From Pseudomonas knackmussii B13 (GTDB taxonomy: Bacteria; Pseudomonadota; Gammaproteobacteria; Pseudomonadales; Pseudomonadaceae), in NCBI RefSeq assembly GCF_000689415.1, contig NZ_HG322950.1, positions 5,835,501-5,899,500 on the forward strand: a stretch of DNA of 64,000 nt. Direction: 5' to 3'. This document shows positions 18,093 to 27,039 of this stretch, one piece after another. The notes under the pieces were generated by a model. It did no database searches. It was not told where the DNA came from and saw nothing but the letters and a program-made list of their open reading frames with translations. Both the position numbers and the translations under genes were made by a program. The stretch's first letter is position 1. Each line of letters starts with the position of its first letter.

Positions 18093-19634
18093 TTACAGCT
18101 GCGGGCCGGCGTTCTTGATGGCGTCGCTCACGTCGAACTTCTTGAAGTTCTCGATGAACTTGCTGGCCAGGCCCTTGGCGGCTTCGTCGTAGGCAGCCTT
18201 GTCAGCCCAGGTGTTGCGCGGGTTGAGCAGGTTGGTCTCGACGCCCGGAACGGCTTTCGGCACGTCCAGGTTGATGATGTCCAGGTGCTCGGTCTCGGCG
18301 CCGATCAGAGCACCGCTCTGGATGGCGGCGATCACGCCACGGGTGGTCGGGATGTTGAAGCGCTTGCCGACACCGTAGCCACCGCCGGTCCAGCCGGTGT
18401 TGACCAGGTACACCTTGGAGCCGAAGGCCTTGATGCGCTTGATCAGCAGCTCGGCGTAGACGCCAGCCGGACGCGGGAAGAAGGGCGCGCCGAAGCAGGT
18501 GGAGAAGGTCGACTTGATGCCGCCGCCCGAACCCATTTCGGTGGAACCGACCAGCGCGGTGTAGCCGGACAGGAAGTGGTAGGCCGCCTGCTCGTTGTTC
18601 AGGATCGACACGGGCGGCAGTACGCCGGTCAGGTCGCAGGTCAGGAAGATGACCGCGTTGGGCTCGCCACCCAGGTTGGCTTCCGAACGCTTCTCGACGT
18701 GCTCCAGCGGGTAGGCCGCGCGGGAGTTCTGGGTCAGGCGGTCGTCCGCGTAGTCCGGGGTGCGCTCGGCGTCGAGAACCACGTTCTCCAGCACGGCGCC
18801 GAACTTGATGGCTTTCCAGATGACCGGTTCGTTCTTCTCGGACAGGTCGATGCACTTGGCGTAGCAGCCGCCTTCGATGTTGAAGACGACGCCTTCGCCC
18901 CAGCCGTGCTCGTCGTCACCGATCAGGTAACGGCTTTCGTCGGCCGACAGGGTGGTCTTGCCGGTGCCCGACAGGCCGAAGAACAGGGTCACGTCGCCGG
19001 CTTCGCCGATGTTGGCGGCGCAGTGCATCGGCAGCACGTCTTTTTCCGGCAGCAGGTAGTTCTGCACGGAGAACATGGCCTTCTTCATTTCACCGGCGTA
19101 GCGCATGCCGGCGATCAGCACTTTCTTCTGGGCGAAGTTGAGGATCACGCAGCCGTCGGAGTTGGTGCCGTCACGCTCGGGCACGCACTCGAAGTTGGCC
19201 ACGTTCAGCACCTGCCACTCGTCGCGGCCGGCCGGGTTGTAGGTTTCCGGGTTGATGAACAGGGCACGGCCGAACAGGTTCTGCCAGGCGGTGGCGGTGG
19301 TCATCTTGACCGGCAGGTAGTGATCGGCAGCCGAACCTACATGCACGTGGGAAACGAAATGTTCCTGCGCGTTGTTGAAGGCTTCGACACGCGCCCACAG
19401 GGCGTCGAACTTGTCGGCCGGGAACGGGCGGTTGATCGCGCCCCAGGCGATGGAGTCCTTGCTACCGGGCTCTTCGACGATGAAGCGGTCGGCAGGCGAG
19501 CGGCCGGTGCGGTGGCCGGTTTCCACGACCAGCGAGCCGTTGTCGGCCAGGCGACCTTCGCCGCGGCGAATGGCTTCCTCGACCAGTTGGGCAACGCTGA
19601 TATCGGTGTACACGGCTTTATTGGCTTGCGTCAT
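18093..19634 (-). CDS. pckA: Phosphoenolpyruvate carboxykinase (ATP)
   Basis: A 513-residue gluconeogenic enzyme that converts oxaloacetate and ATP to phosphoenolpyruvate and CO2. Diagnostic parts: RTGRSPADRF near residue 46, the P-loop GLSGTGKTTLS near 230, the metal-binding IGDDEHGW just after, and GWTGGGYGVGKR near 415. The start at 19634 gives the family's usual length; GGGGA lies upstream. It is downstream of hslO on the same strand with 168 nt between, enough for its own promoter. Confidence 0.97.
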   Translation of the reverse strand: MTQANKAVYTDISVAQLVEEAIRRGEGRLADNGSLVVETGHRTGRSPADRFIVEEPGSKDSIAWGAINRPFPADKFDALWARVEAFNNAQEHFVSHVHVGSAADHYLPVKMTTATAWQNLFGRALFINPETYNPAGRDEWQVLNVANFECVPERDGTNSDGCVILNFAQKKVLIAGMRYAGEMKKAMFSVQNYLLPEKDVLPMHCAANIGEAGDVTLFFGLSGTGKTTLSADESRYLIGDDEHGWGEGVVFNIEGGCYAKCIDLSEKNEPVIWKAIKFGAVLENVVLDAERTPDYADDRLTQNSRAAYPLEHVEKRSEANLGGEPNAVIFLTCDLTGVLPPVSILNNEQAAYHFLSGYTALVGSTEMGSGGGIKSTFSTCFGAPFFPRPAGVYAELLIKRIKAFGSKVYLVNTGWTGGGYGVGKRFNIPTTRGVIAAIQSGALIGAETEHLDIINLDVPKAVPGVETNLLNPRNTWADKAAYDEAAKGLASKFIENFKKFDVSDAIKNAGPQL

Positions 19635-19802
19635 GTGGGTCCCCATCGGCCGGAGCCGAGTCCTCCAAACATTGCGTAGTGACTTCTGATTCCCACTACA
19701 GCGGAAAAAAGTCGCGGGATTATGCCAGAAAAGATTCTGGATCGTGCAGCCTCTGATCCGCTGCACGCGCCAAGCGTTCGGCTATCGAACCGATAGCCGC
19801 GA

Positions 19803-20696
19803 TCAATGGCGGGTTTCTGACGGCGCCGCGCTGCCGCCACCGGCGAACAGTTGGGCGATGTCGTTGCCGTCGAACAGGTAGCGCTGGTTGCAGAACTGGC
19901 AGTCGACGGTGATCTCGCCGCCGAGCTCGCCCAGCAGGCGTTCGGCGTCGTCCTGGCCCAGGCTGACCAGCGCATTGGCCGAGCGCTCGCGCGAGCAGCT
20001 GCAGCGGAACACCAGTGGCTGGCCGTCGAACAGGCGCACGTCCTCTTCGTGGTACAGGCGGTGCAGCAGCGTTTCGTTGTCCAGGCCCAGCAGCTCCTCG
20101 GCGGTGAGGGTGTCGGCCAGGGCGGTGACGTGCTGCCAGCTGGCCTCGCGGGCCTCAGCGTCCTTCAGGCGGTCGGCCGGCAGTTGCTGCAGCAGCAGGC
20201 CACGGGCATGGCGGCTGTCGGCATTGAGCCAGAAGCGGGTCGGCAGCTGCTCGGAGGTGGCGAAGTAGCCGCTCAGGCACTCGGCGAGGTTGGCGCCTTC
20301 CAGCGGCACGATGCCCTGGTAGCGCTGGCCGTTCTTCGGGTCGATGGTCATGGTCAGCACGCCGTCGGGCATCAGCTCGTGCAGGCCCGCGCCGTCCTTC
20401 ACCGACTCCGCGTCGTAGCGGGCCAGGCCACGCACTTCGCGGTCGCTGGAGCACTCGATCATGAGCAGCGGCACGCTGCCGCTGGAGCGCGCCTGGAGGA
20501 TCAGCAGGCCGTCGAACTTCAGGGTGCCGCACAACAGGGCCGCGGCGGCGAGCATCTCGCCGAGCAGTTCGGCCACCGGCTGCGGATAAGGATGCTTGGC
20601 CAGCACCTCGGCGTAACTGCGCTCCAGCTCGACCATCTCGCCGCGGACGTCGGAGTTGTCGAAAAGGAAACGTTGACTTTGATCGTTCTGGGACAT
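19803..20696 (-). CDS. hslO: Hsp33 redox-regulated chaperone
   Basis: A 297-residue cytoplasmic holdase activated by oxidative unfolding. The zinc-binding redox switch is intact: C232-S-C234 (FRCSCSRER) and C266-Q-F-C269 (DCQFCNQRY). The N-terminal domain starts QRFLFDNSDVRGE, typical of the family. I use the ATG at 20696; a GTG three codons upstream is also in frame. Heat-shock relatives hslR and a PAP2 gene lie on the other side. Confidence 0.96.
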   Translation of the reverse strand: MSQNDQSQRFLFDNSDVRGEMVELERSYAEVLAKHPYPQPVAELLGEMLAAAALLCGTLKFDGLLILQARSSGSVPLLMIECSSDREVRGLARYDAESVKDGAGLHELMPDGVLTMTIDPKNGQRYQGIVPLEGANLAECLSGYFATSEQLPTRFWLNADSRHARGLLLQQLPADRLKDAEAREASWQHVTALADTLTAEELLGLDNETLLHRLYHEEDVRLFDGQPLVFRCSCSRERSANALVSLGQDDAERLLGELGGEITVDCQFCNQRYLFDGNDIAQLFAGGGSAAPSETRH

Positions 20697-20814
20697 GCTG
20701 GGCACAACGCTGCTCGGATGCAGAAATGAATGACAAGCCGGTTACAAAGGCCTATAAAGCGCGCTTTGCGTCACCCGCCCGCACCTGGGTGGTTCGAAAA
20801 GGGGGATCGATTCT

Positions 20815-21615
20815 ATGGAGAAAGCCTCTCCGTTCCAAGCCACCTGGTCGTGGCGAGCGTTCATCGCCTGCCACCTGCTGGCCCTCGTCCTGCTGCTGCT
20901 CTGGCTCTGGGCACCGACCCGCGCGGCGATCGACCTGTTCGATTACAGCCTGTTCCACGCCCTCAATGCGCCTCTGGCGACCAACGACACCTGGCGCGAC
21001 ATCTTCGCCGTGGCCAGCACCCGGCCGTTCGACGCGCTGGTCGGCCTCCTCCTGCTCGGCCTGCTGATCCGCGGCGACTGGATCTTCAAGGCAACCCAGG
21101 TGCGCGCGGCAAGCTTCGGCCTGATTGCCACCATGCTGGTACTGGTAGTGGTCCGCGTGCTCTACGCGAAGCTTGCGCATCATATGGACTGGCAGCACGA
21201 CAGCATTTCCACCTTCGCCCCGGACGCCGTGCACCTGGCACAGTACTTCCCGTCCTGGAACGGCACCTTCCACGAGATCAAGGACCAGTCCGCGCGCAGC
21301 TTCCCCGGCGACCATGCTTCGGTGCTGCTGGCCTGGGCCCTGTTCCTCACGCTGTTCGCCCGCACCGCCCTGCAGTGGGTTGTGATCTGGGGCCTGGCGC
21401 TGCTGCTCATGCTGCCGCGCCTGGTGGCCGGCGCCCACTGGGGGCAGGACGACTATATAGGAGGGGTGCAGATGGCCCTGGTCGCCCTGGCCTGGAGCTG
21501 CTTCACACCTTTCGTCGCCTGGGCCTCTGGCGGGCTGATCCGTCTGACCGATCCGCTGTTCGACCTGCTGGCGAAGATTCCGCTGCTCAATCGACTGAGC
21601 GTGGTCTCCGCCTGA
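20815..21615 (+). CDS. PAP2-family membrane phosphatase
   Basis: A 266-residue membrane protein with five or six hydrophobic segments. The PAP2 catalytic motifs are present: SFPGDHAS (motif C2, His) near residue 161 and PRLVAGAHWGQDDYIGG (motif C3, His and Asp) near 202. The first motif is less standard. This looks like the LpxT/lipid-phosphate branch that acts on lipid A, undecaprenyl or phosphatidyl phosphates at the periplasmic face; which one is unknown. GGGGGA lies upstream of the ATG. It is divergent from hslO. Confidence 0.85.
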   Translation: MEKASPFQATWSWRAFIACHLLALVLLLLWLWAPTRAAIDLFDYSLFHALNAPLATNDTWRDIFAVASTRPFDALVGLLLLGLLIRGDWIFKATQVRAASFGLIATMLVLVVVRVLYAKLAHHMDWQHDSISTFAPDAVHLAQYFPSWNGTFHEIKDQSARSFPGDHASVLLAWALFLTLFARTALQWVVIWGLALLLMLPRLVAGAHWGQDDYIGGVQMALVALAWSCFTPFVAWASGGLIRLTDPLFDLLAKIPLLNRLSVVSA

Positions 21616-21626
21616 GCCGGTTTTCT

Positions 21627-21703
21627 GGGTCCCCGCGTTCGCGGGGATGACGGCCGAAGGGGCTCACCACGGCACGTCATTCCCGCGCACGCGGGAAGCC
21701 AAT
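21627..21703. repeat. Second palindromic repeat family, inverted pair
   Basis: GGGTCCCCGCGTTCGCGGGG(ATGACG) is followed about 20 nt later by (CGTCA)TTCCCGCGCACGCGGGAA. This is the same paired layout as at 12951 and 37666. It sits between the convergent PAP2 and hslR genes and probably serves as their terminator. Confidence 0.8.
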
Positions 21704-21711
21704 AAAAAGCC

Positions 21712-22107
21712 TCACTCCTGATCGTCGAGGAAGTGCAGCAACTGCCGGCGCTGCTTCTTGCTTGGCCTCCCGTCGGTCTGCACGCCCAGCGCACCAGCCT
21801 TGCGCCGCGCAGCGGCGTCCTCGCGGCGCTTCACACTCTCCTCGGTCTCCTCGTACAACTGCTGCGCTTCAGGCGCACCGCGGCGTACCACCGACAGCGC
21901 CTTGATCACCACGGTGCGTTCGTCGAAGCCGGTACGCAGCACATATTCCTCGCCGACCTTGGGCTCCTTGCTGGGTTTGCAGCGCTCGCCCCGGCAATGC
22001 ACCTTGCCGCCTTCGATAGCCGCCTTGGCCAGCGCGCGGGTCTTGTAGAAGCGCGCCGCCCACAGCCATTTGTCCAGGCGCACCTTGTCGTCGTCTTTCT
22101 CGCTCAC
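21712..22107 (-). CDS. hslR: Hsp15 ribosome-associated heat-shock protein
   Basis: A 131-residue basic RNA-binding protein with an N-terminal S4 domain: VRLDKWLWAARFYKTRALAKAAIEGGKV is given by LDKWLWAARFYKTR and AIEGGKVHCRG. The C-terminal tail is Lys/Arg-rich (RPSKKQRRQ). Hsp15 binds free 50S subunits that carry a stalled nascent chain and helps recycle them. Divergent from the rimB-rimK operon. Confidence 0.95.
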   Translation of the reverse strand: MSEKDDDKVRLDKWLWAARFYKTRALAKAAIEGGKVHCRGERCKPSKEPKVGEEYVLRTGFDERTVVIKALSVVRRGAPEAQQLYEETEESVKRREDAAARRKAGALGVQTDGRPSKKQRRQLLHFLDDQE

Positions 22108-22227
22108 GGGACTGCATCCACAGGTCTGTAACCTGGCCAGTCTACCCTCGGGCCGGCGTTGTCGGCAGGCCCCTGGCGGGTGCCAATGGCCCTGCTAGAA
22201 TGCCGCAAAACCCAGGAACGGCAGCCC

Positions 22228-22704
22228 TTGAAGACCTTCGACCACCTCTCCGTGATCGGCCTGCGTGAATGGATCGCCCTTCCTGACCTCGGGATCGTCG
22301 GCCTGCGCGCAAAGATCGATACAGGCGCCAGCACCTCCAGCCTGCATGCCAGCGACATCGTCACCTTCCACCGCGACGGCCGCGACTGGGTGCGCTTCAC
22401 CGCCCACCTCGGCACCCAGGTGCTGCGCCGGCATCGCTGCGAGGCGCCGCTGGTGACGATGAAGACCATCAAGAGCTCCAACGGCCAGAGCCAGCACCGC
22501 TATGTGATCCGCACCACCCTGGCCCTGGGCGATCGCATCTGGCCTGTGGAATTCACCCTGGCCTGCCGCAAGACCATGCGTTACCGCGTTCTGCTCGGCT
22601 CCAAGGCGCTGGTCCAAGGCCAACTCGTGGTCAACCCGGCGCTGACCTACGTCCAGGACAAACCCCTCATCATGGTTACCCCCGCCCTTTCAGGTGCTCA
22701 ATGA
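22228..22704 (+). CDS. rimB: RimB-like retropepsin-type protease (ATP-dependent zinc protease family)
   Basis: A small protein (158 aa from TTG at 22228) with the aspartyl-protease motif IDTGASTSSLHA near residue 30-40 and a C-terminal RVLLGSKAL strand, both typical of the retropepsin-like RimB/DUF785 group. The TTG has AGGAAC 10 nt upstream and gives the usual N-terminus (KTFDHLSVIGLREW). Longer in-frame starts at 22159 and 22186 lack family similarity. It overlaps rimK by 4 nt. In pseudomonads the rimBK operon controls glutamylation of ribosomal protein S6; RimB is thought to act on that modification or on RimK. Confidence 0.8.
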   Translation: MKTFDHLSVIGLREWIALPDLGIVGLRAKIDTGASTSSLHASDIVTFHRDGRDWVRFTAHLGTQVLRRHRCEAPLVTMKTIKSSNGQSQHRYVIRTTLALGDRIWPVEFTLACRKTMRYRVLLGSKALVQGQLVVNPALTYVQDKPLIMVTPALSGAQ

Positions 22705-23606
22705 AAATCGCCGTGCTGTCGCGCAATCCGCGCCTGTATTCCACCCGTCGGCTGGTGGAGGCCGGGCAGCAACGCGGACATGAGATGGTTGTGATAGACA
22801 CCCTGCGTGCCTACATGAACATCGCCAGCCACAAGCCACAGATCCACTACCGCGGCCAGCCCCTGGAAGGCTTCGACGCGGTCATCCCGCGCATCGGCGC
22901 CTCGGTCACCTTCTATGGCTGCGCGGTGCTGCGCCAGTTCGAGATGATGGGCGTATTCCCGCTCAACGAATCGGTGGCCATCGCACGCTCGCGCGACAAG
23001 CTGCGCTCGCTGCAGCTGCTTTCGCGCAAGGGCATCGGCCTGCCGATCACCGGCTTCGCGCACTCCCCCGACGACGTCCCGGATCTGATCCAGATGGTCG
23101 GCGGCGCGCCCCTGGTGATCAAGCTGCTGGAAGGCACCCAGGGTGTCGGCGTAGTGCTGGCAGAGACCCAGAAGGCCGCGGAATCCGTGCTCGAAGCCTT
23201 CATGGGCCTCAAGCACAACATCATGGTCCAGGAGTACATCAAGGAAGCCGGCGGCGCCGACATCCGCTGCTTCGTGGTCGGCGACAAGGTCATCGCCTCG
23301 ATGAAGCGCCAGGCCGCGCCCGGCGAATTCCGCTCCAACCTGCATCGCGGCGGCAGCGCCAGCCTGATCAAGATCACCCCGGAAGAACGCATGACCGCCA
23401 TCCGCGCGGCCAAGGTCATGGGCCTGAAGGTCGCCGGCGTCGACATCCTGCGCTCGCACCACGGCCCGCTGGTGATGGAGGTGAACTCCTCGCCGGGCCT
23501 GGAAGGCATCGAGACCACCACGCAGAAGGACATCGCCGGGGTGATCATCGAGTACCTGGAGAAGAATTCCGGGCCGCACTTGGTCCGCACTCAAGGTAAG
23601 GGGTGA
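22701..23606 (+). CDS. rimK: Ribosomal protein S6--L-glutamate ligase
   Basis: A 301-residue ATP-grasp ligase that adds glutamates to the C-terminus of ribosomal protein S6. Diagnostic pieces: MKIAVLSRNPRLYSTRRLVEA, then LVIKLLEGTQGVGVVLAE (ATP-binding loop), EAGGADIRCFVVGDKV, and the metal-binding VMEVNSSPGLEGIE. The ATG shares ATGA with rimB, so the two are translationally coupled. In Pseudomonas this system alters ribosome composition and virulence- and motility-related translation. Confidence 0.96.
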   Translation: MKIAVLSRNPRLYSTRRLVEAGQQRGHEMVVIDTLRAYMNIASHKPQIHYRGQPLEGFDAVIPRIGASVTFYGCAVLRQFEMMGVFPLNESVAIARSRDKLRSLQLLSRKGIGLPITGFAHSPDDVPDLIQMVGGAPLVIKLLEGTQGVGVVLAETQKAAESVLEAFMGLKHNIMVQEYIKEAGGADIRCFVVGDKVIASMKRQAAPGEFRSNLHRGGSASLIKITPEERMTAIRAAKVMGLKVAGVDILRSHHGPLVMEVNSSPGLEGIETTTQKDIAGVIIEYLEKNSGPHLVRTQGKG

Positions 23607-23618
23607 GGAGACGCGTAC

Positions 23619-23634
23619 GCGACGCATGCGTCGC
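23619..23634. repeat. Perfect 16-bp palindrome after rimK
   Basis: GCGACGCATGCGTCGC is fully self-complementary, 13 bp after the rimK stop. There is no T-run, so it is at best an RNA stabiliser or protein site. The rest of the 152-bp gap shows nothing else clear. Confidence 0.5.
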
Positions 23635-23758
23635 GCTCACGAACGACCGGCCAGGGAAGGCCGGGCCGAGGGTTCCGGCAGGAACGATGCCTCGACAGGG
23701 ATATCTACTCAGCGCTCACATGAAGCACACCGCCGCTCCGTCTGATCACGAATAACCG

Positions 23759-24685
23759 ATGCCAAAATCCCCCCGTTCCTCCGAACTGACCTGGTCGCCC
23801 ATAGAGGGCCGCGTCGCCCTGGTGGCACCCGCCTCCTCAATCGCCGATGAGGTCTTCGAGGCCACCCTGCGCCAGCTCGAAGTGCTCGGCATCGACTACC
23901 ACCTGGGCGAACACGCCGAGGCGCGCTATCGCTATCTGGCTGGCACCGTCGAGCAGCGACTGGAAGACTTTCACAAGGCGTTCGAGCTACCCGACATCAG
24001 CGCAGTCTGGTGCCTACGCGGCGGCTACGGCTGCGCGCAGCTGGTGCCAAACCTGGACTGGGCGCGATTGCAGGCGGCCTCGCCACGGCCTCTGATCGGC
24101 TTCTCCGACATCTCGATCCTGCTCAGCGCCTTCCATCGCCATGGCCTGCCGGCCATCCACGGCCCGGTGGCCAGTGCCCTCGGCTTGCAGCCGCTGAGCG
24201 CTCCGGCCGAACAACGCGAGCGCCTGGCCTCGCTGGCTTCGCTAAGCCGCGTGCTGGCCGGCGATGAGCGACGACTGCCGACAGCACACCTGATGGGCCC
24301 GAAACAGGCCGTGGAAGGACAACTGGTCGGCGGCAACCTCACAGCACTGGCCAGCACGGCCGGCACGGTCGCCGGGCTGCATGCGCCGGCGGGGGCAATC
24401 CTGATCCTGGAAGATGTCGGCGAGCCCTTCTACCGCCTGGAACGCAGCCTCTGGCAGCTCCTGCAGAGCATCGACGCAGCGAGCCTTGGCGCTGTGGTGC
24501 TGGGTACCTTCACCGACTGCCCGCGCAAGAACGTGGCGCACAGCCTGGAAGAAATCTTCAGCGAATACCTGAAGCCGCTGGGCATTCCGCTCTACCACCA
24601 ACTGCCCAGCGGGCATGGCGCACAGAACCGCGCCTGGCCTTATGGGAAGGTGGCGCGGCTGGATGCGAAAGGGTTGAGCTGGTAG
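23759..24685 (+). CDS. LD-carboxypeptidase (peptidase family S66)
   Basis: A 308-residue S66 peptidase. The catalytic triad is readable: Ser in PLIGFSDIS near residue 117, Glu in ILILEDVGEPFYRLER near 218, His in PSGHGAQNRAWPYG near 288. The LRGGYG loop near 82-87 is also typical. The family removes the terminal D-Ala of murein tetrapeptides during recycling (LdcA) or cleaves microcin C adducts (MccF). Core gene context favours LdcA-like murein recycling. It converges with amgS. Confidence 0.93.
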   Translation: MPKSPRSSELTWSPIEGRVALVAPASSIADEVFEATLRQLEVLGIDYHLGEHAEARYRYLAGTVEQRLEDFHKAFELPDISAVWCLRGGYGCAQLVPNLDWARLQAASPRPLIGFSDISILLSAFHRHGLPAIHGPVASALGLQPLSAPAEQRERLASLASLSRVLAGDERRLPTAHLMGPKQAVEGQLVGGNLTALASTAGTVAGLHAPAGAILILEDVGEPFYRLERSLWQLLQSIDAASLGAVVLGTFTDCPRKNVAHSLEEIFSEYLKPLGIPLYHQLPSGHGAQNRAWPYGKVARLDAKGLSW

Positions 24686-24699
24686 ATCGATGGTTCGCG

Positions 24700-26019
24700 T
24701 CAGGACGCCCCACGCGGCAGCATGAGTCCGAGCGGCAGGCAGACCCGCGCTTCCATCCCGCCGCCTTCGCGATTACGCAGTTCGACGCTGCCGCCATGCT
24801 GCGCGGCGATGCGCTTGACGATCGCCAGTCCCAGGCCGGTGCCCTTGCCGCCGCGCGCCTTGTCGCCACGAATGAAGGGATTGAAGATGCTGTCCAGTTC
24901 CTGCGGGGCGATGCCGGGACCGCGATCGAGCACGCTCAACACGATATAAGGCGCGCCTCCGCCACCGGCCAGGTGGCTGGCCACCTCGACATGACCGCCG
25001 CCGTGATGCAGCGCGTTGCCGATCAGGTTGCCAAGCAGGCGCTTCATCGACACGCGGCGCAACGGGAATGGCGGCAGCGGCTCCAGGGAAATGCCGACGC
25101 GCTTCTCACCCTGGTTGAAGGGCGCCACCACCTCACGCGTCAGTTCGTTGAGGTCACCCTCCTCCACCGGCTCGTCGCGACCGTCGCGGATGAAGGCGAG
25201 GAACTGGTCGAGGATCTGGTCCATGTCCTCGATGTCGCGAACCATGTCCTCGACCATTTCGCGCTCACCCTCGGGCATCAGCTCCAGCGACAGGCGCAAG
25301 CGCGTCAGCGGCGTGCGCAAGTCGTGGGAAACCCCGGCGAGCATCAGTTCGCGCTCGCGCCCGACCTGCTCGACGTCGTCAGCCATCTGGTTGAATGCGC
25401 GATAGACCTCGGCCATCTCGCTGGGCGTGTCCTGCCCCAGCGGCAGGCGCACGCTGCGGCCCTTGCCGAACTCCCGCGAGGCTACCACCAGGCGCTTGAG
25501 CGGCTTTCCGAGCTGGCGCACGAAGATCCAGGCCGCCGCGGTGGAAAGCAGGCCGATGCCGAGGAACCAGCCGAGCACGCTCCAGATCTGCTGGCCGCGC
25601 AGCGGGTGCGGATACAGCGGAATGCCCAGCCAGCCGTCGCCGAGACTGGGCGCGTGAACCCAGAGCATGGACGGCGCGTGGATGCGCAGGCGCGTCTCGG
25701 TGTCCGGCCCGAGTTCGGTGCGCATCTGCCGCTGGAAGATCCCGCTATACGGCCAGTGCTGCTCTTCCGGCTGCTCGTTTTCCTGCGACACCCAGGACAA
25801 CCCCGCCGACTTGGCGATGGCTTCGCGCGAGCGCTCGTCGGCCGCCCAATAGGCGCGCACGGTCAGCGCCGCGCCGTGGCTGTACTGGCGGTCGACCACC
25901 ATGTCCTCGTTCATCAGCAGGTAGACCAGCGTCAGCGCCTTGGAGAAGAGCACGACGATGAGCACCAGCCAGAGGGTGCGGGCGAAGAAGCTTTGCGGGA
26001 ACCAGAGCGGGGTTTTCAA
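24700..26019 (-). CDS. amgS: EnvZ-like sensor histidine kinase
   Basis: A 439-residue inner-membrane kinase. One transmembrane helix lies near residues 16-36 and a second near 146-168, bracketing a periplasmic domain of about 110 residues. A HAMP linker follows, then the H-box AGVSHDLRTPLTR with the phospho-acceptor His232, the N-box GNLIGNALHHGGG, and DRGPGI and GTGLGLAIVKRI of the ATP-binding domain. In P. aeruginosa the matching pair is AmgRS (PA5199/PA5200, from memory), which answers membrane protein stress and gives intrinsic aminoglycoside tolerance. It follows amgR after 59 nt; that gap holds a stem-loop. Confidence 0.94.
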   Translation of the reverse strand: MKTPLWFPQSFFARTLWLVLIVVLFSKALTLVYLLMNEDMVVDRQYSHGAALTVRAYWAADERSREAIAKSAGLSWVSQENEQPEEQHWPYSGIFQRQMRTELGPDTETRLRIHAPSMLWVHAPSLGDGWLGIPLYPHPLRGQQIWSVLGWFLGIGLLSTAAAWIFVRQLGKPLKRLVVASREFGKGRSVRLPLGQDTPSEMAEVYRAFNQMADDVEQVGRERELMLAGVSHDLRTPLTRLRLSLELMPEGEREMVEDMVRDIEDMDQILDQFLAFIRDGRDEPVEEGDLNELTREVVAPFNQGEKRVGISLEPLPPFPLRRVSMKRLLGNLIGNALHHGGGHVEVASHLAGGGGAPYIVLSVLDRGPGIAPQELDSIFNPFIRGDKARGGKGTGLGLAIVKRIAAQHGGSVELRNREGGGMEARVCLPLGLMLPRGAS

Positions 26020-26044
26020 GAGGACTTACCAGGAAGGAGCTGGT

Positions 26045-26070
26045 GCAGGAGCGAGCTTGCTCGCCCCTGC
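26045..26070. repeat. REP-like half unit inside the amgR-amgS spacer
   Basis: GCAGGAGCGAGCTTGCTCG(CCCCTGC) forms a good hairpin in the 59-nt spacer between the regulator and sensor genes. Transcription of the operon runs through it, so it may alter the ratio of the two products. Confidence 0.6.
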
Positions 26071-26078
26071 CATCGGGG

Positions 26079-26819
26079 TCATTTACGGGCCGCGCCATCG
26101 GGTACGAACACATAGCCGACACCCCAGACGGTCTGGATGTAGCGCGGCTTGGACGGGTCCGGCTCGATCAGCCGGCGCAGGCGCGAGATCTGCACGTCGA
26201 TGGAGCGCTCCAGCGCGTCCCACTCGCGGCCGCGGGCCAGGTTCATCAGCTTGTCGCGGGTCAGCGGCTCGCGGGCGTGCTGCACCAGTGCCTTGAGCAC
26301 GGCGAACTCACCCGTGGTGAGCATGTGCACTTCCTCGCCTTTCTTCAGCTCGCGGGTAGCGAGGAAGAGTTCGTAGTCGCCGAAGCTCACCACTTCGTCC
26401 TCGCCCGCTGGAGCGCCCGGCACCAGCGGCGTCTGGCGACGCAGCACGGCCTTGATCCGCGCCAGCAGCTCGCGCGGGTTGAACGGCTTGGCCAGGTAGT
26501 CGTCGGCGCCCAGCTCCAGGCCCTGGATGCGGCTGGATTCGTCGCCCTTGGCGGTGAGCATGATGATCGGGATCTGGTTGTTCGCCTCGCGCAGGCGCTT
26601 GCACGCCGACAGGCCGTCCTCGCCGGGCAGCATCAGGTCGAGTACCACCAGTTGGAACAGCTCGCGGGCGAGCAGGCGGTCCATCTGTTCGGTGTTCTCT
26701 ACAGCACGCACGCGATAGCCCTGCTCCTCGAGGAAGCGTTCGAGCAGACGGCGCAGGCGCGCGTCGTCGTCGACGATGAGGATTTTTTCGCCTTCGGGAA
26801 GAGTGGCGGGGTTCGACAT
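26079..26819 (-). CDS. amgR: OmpR-like response regulator
   Basis: A 246-residue OmpR/PhoB-family regulator. Receiver: acidic pocket IVDDDARLRR (residues 15-24), phospho-acceptor Asp61 in VVLDLMLPGEDG, Lys111 in YLAKPFNP. DNA-binding winged helix: LTTGEFAVLKALVQHAREPLTRDKLMNLARGREW and the wing IQTVWGVGYVFVP are seen in shorter motifs such as GREWDALERSIDVQISRLR. The start at 26819 has TGGAG upstream. First gene of the amgR-amgS operon, divergent from tex. Confidence 0.95.
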   Translation of the reverse strand: MSNPATLPEGEKILIVDDDARLRRLLERFLEEQGYRVRAVENTEQMDRLLARELFQLVVLDLMLPGEDGLSACKRLREANNQIPIIMLTAKGDESSRIQGLELGADDYLAKPFNPRELLARIKAVLRRQTPLVPGAPAGEDEVVSFGDYELFLATRELKKGEEVHMLTTGEFAVLKALVQHAREPLTRDKLMNLARGREWDALERSIDVQISRLRRLIEPDPSKPRYIQTVWGVGYVFVPDGAARK

Positions 26820-26936
26820 GGTGGCTCCAGTTCTGATCGGGCCGGCGATTATCGCCCAGCCGCGCATTCCAACGGTCTGACCATTGTTAGCAGATTTTTC
26901 CCCGACCGACCGCCCTCCGGGTCAATCGGCCACGGG

Positions 26937-26942
26937 TATAAT
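26937..26942 (+). promoter_or_regulatory. Candidate -10 element for tex
   Basis: A perfect TATAAT lies 98 bp before the tex start in the amgR-tex gap. I find no good -35 at 16-18 bp upstream, so the promoter may need an activator or be weaker than the -10 suggests. Confidence 0.45.
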
Positions 26943-27039
26943 GCGGCGCTTTTGCGGCGGGGCGTTGTCATAGACGCCTGCACAGCGCCCGGGCGCGGCA
27001 GCCAAGCCCCGTATTTCGTTGGTTTCACCAGGTGGATTC

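Noticed and set aside
22159..22227. A 23-residue extension of RimB
   Set aside because: The extension overlaps the likely promoter region and ribosome site, and family similarity begins at the TTG.
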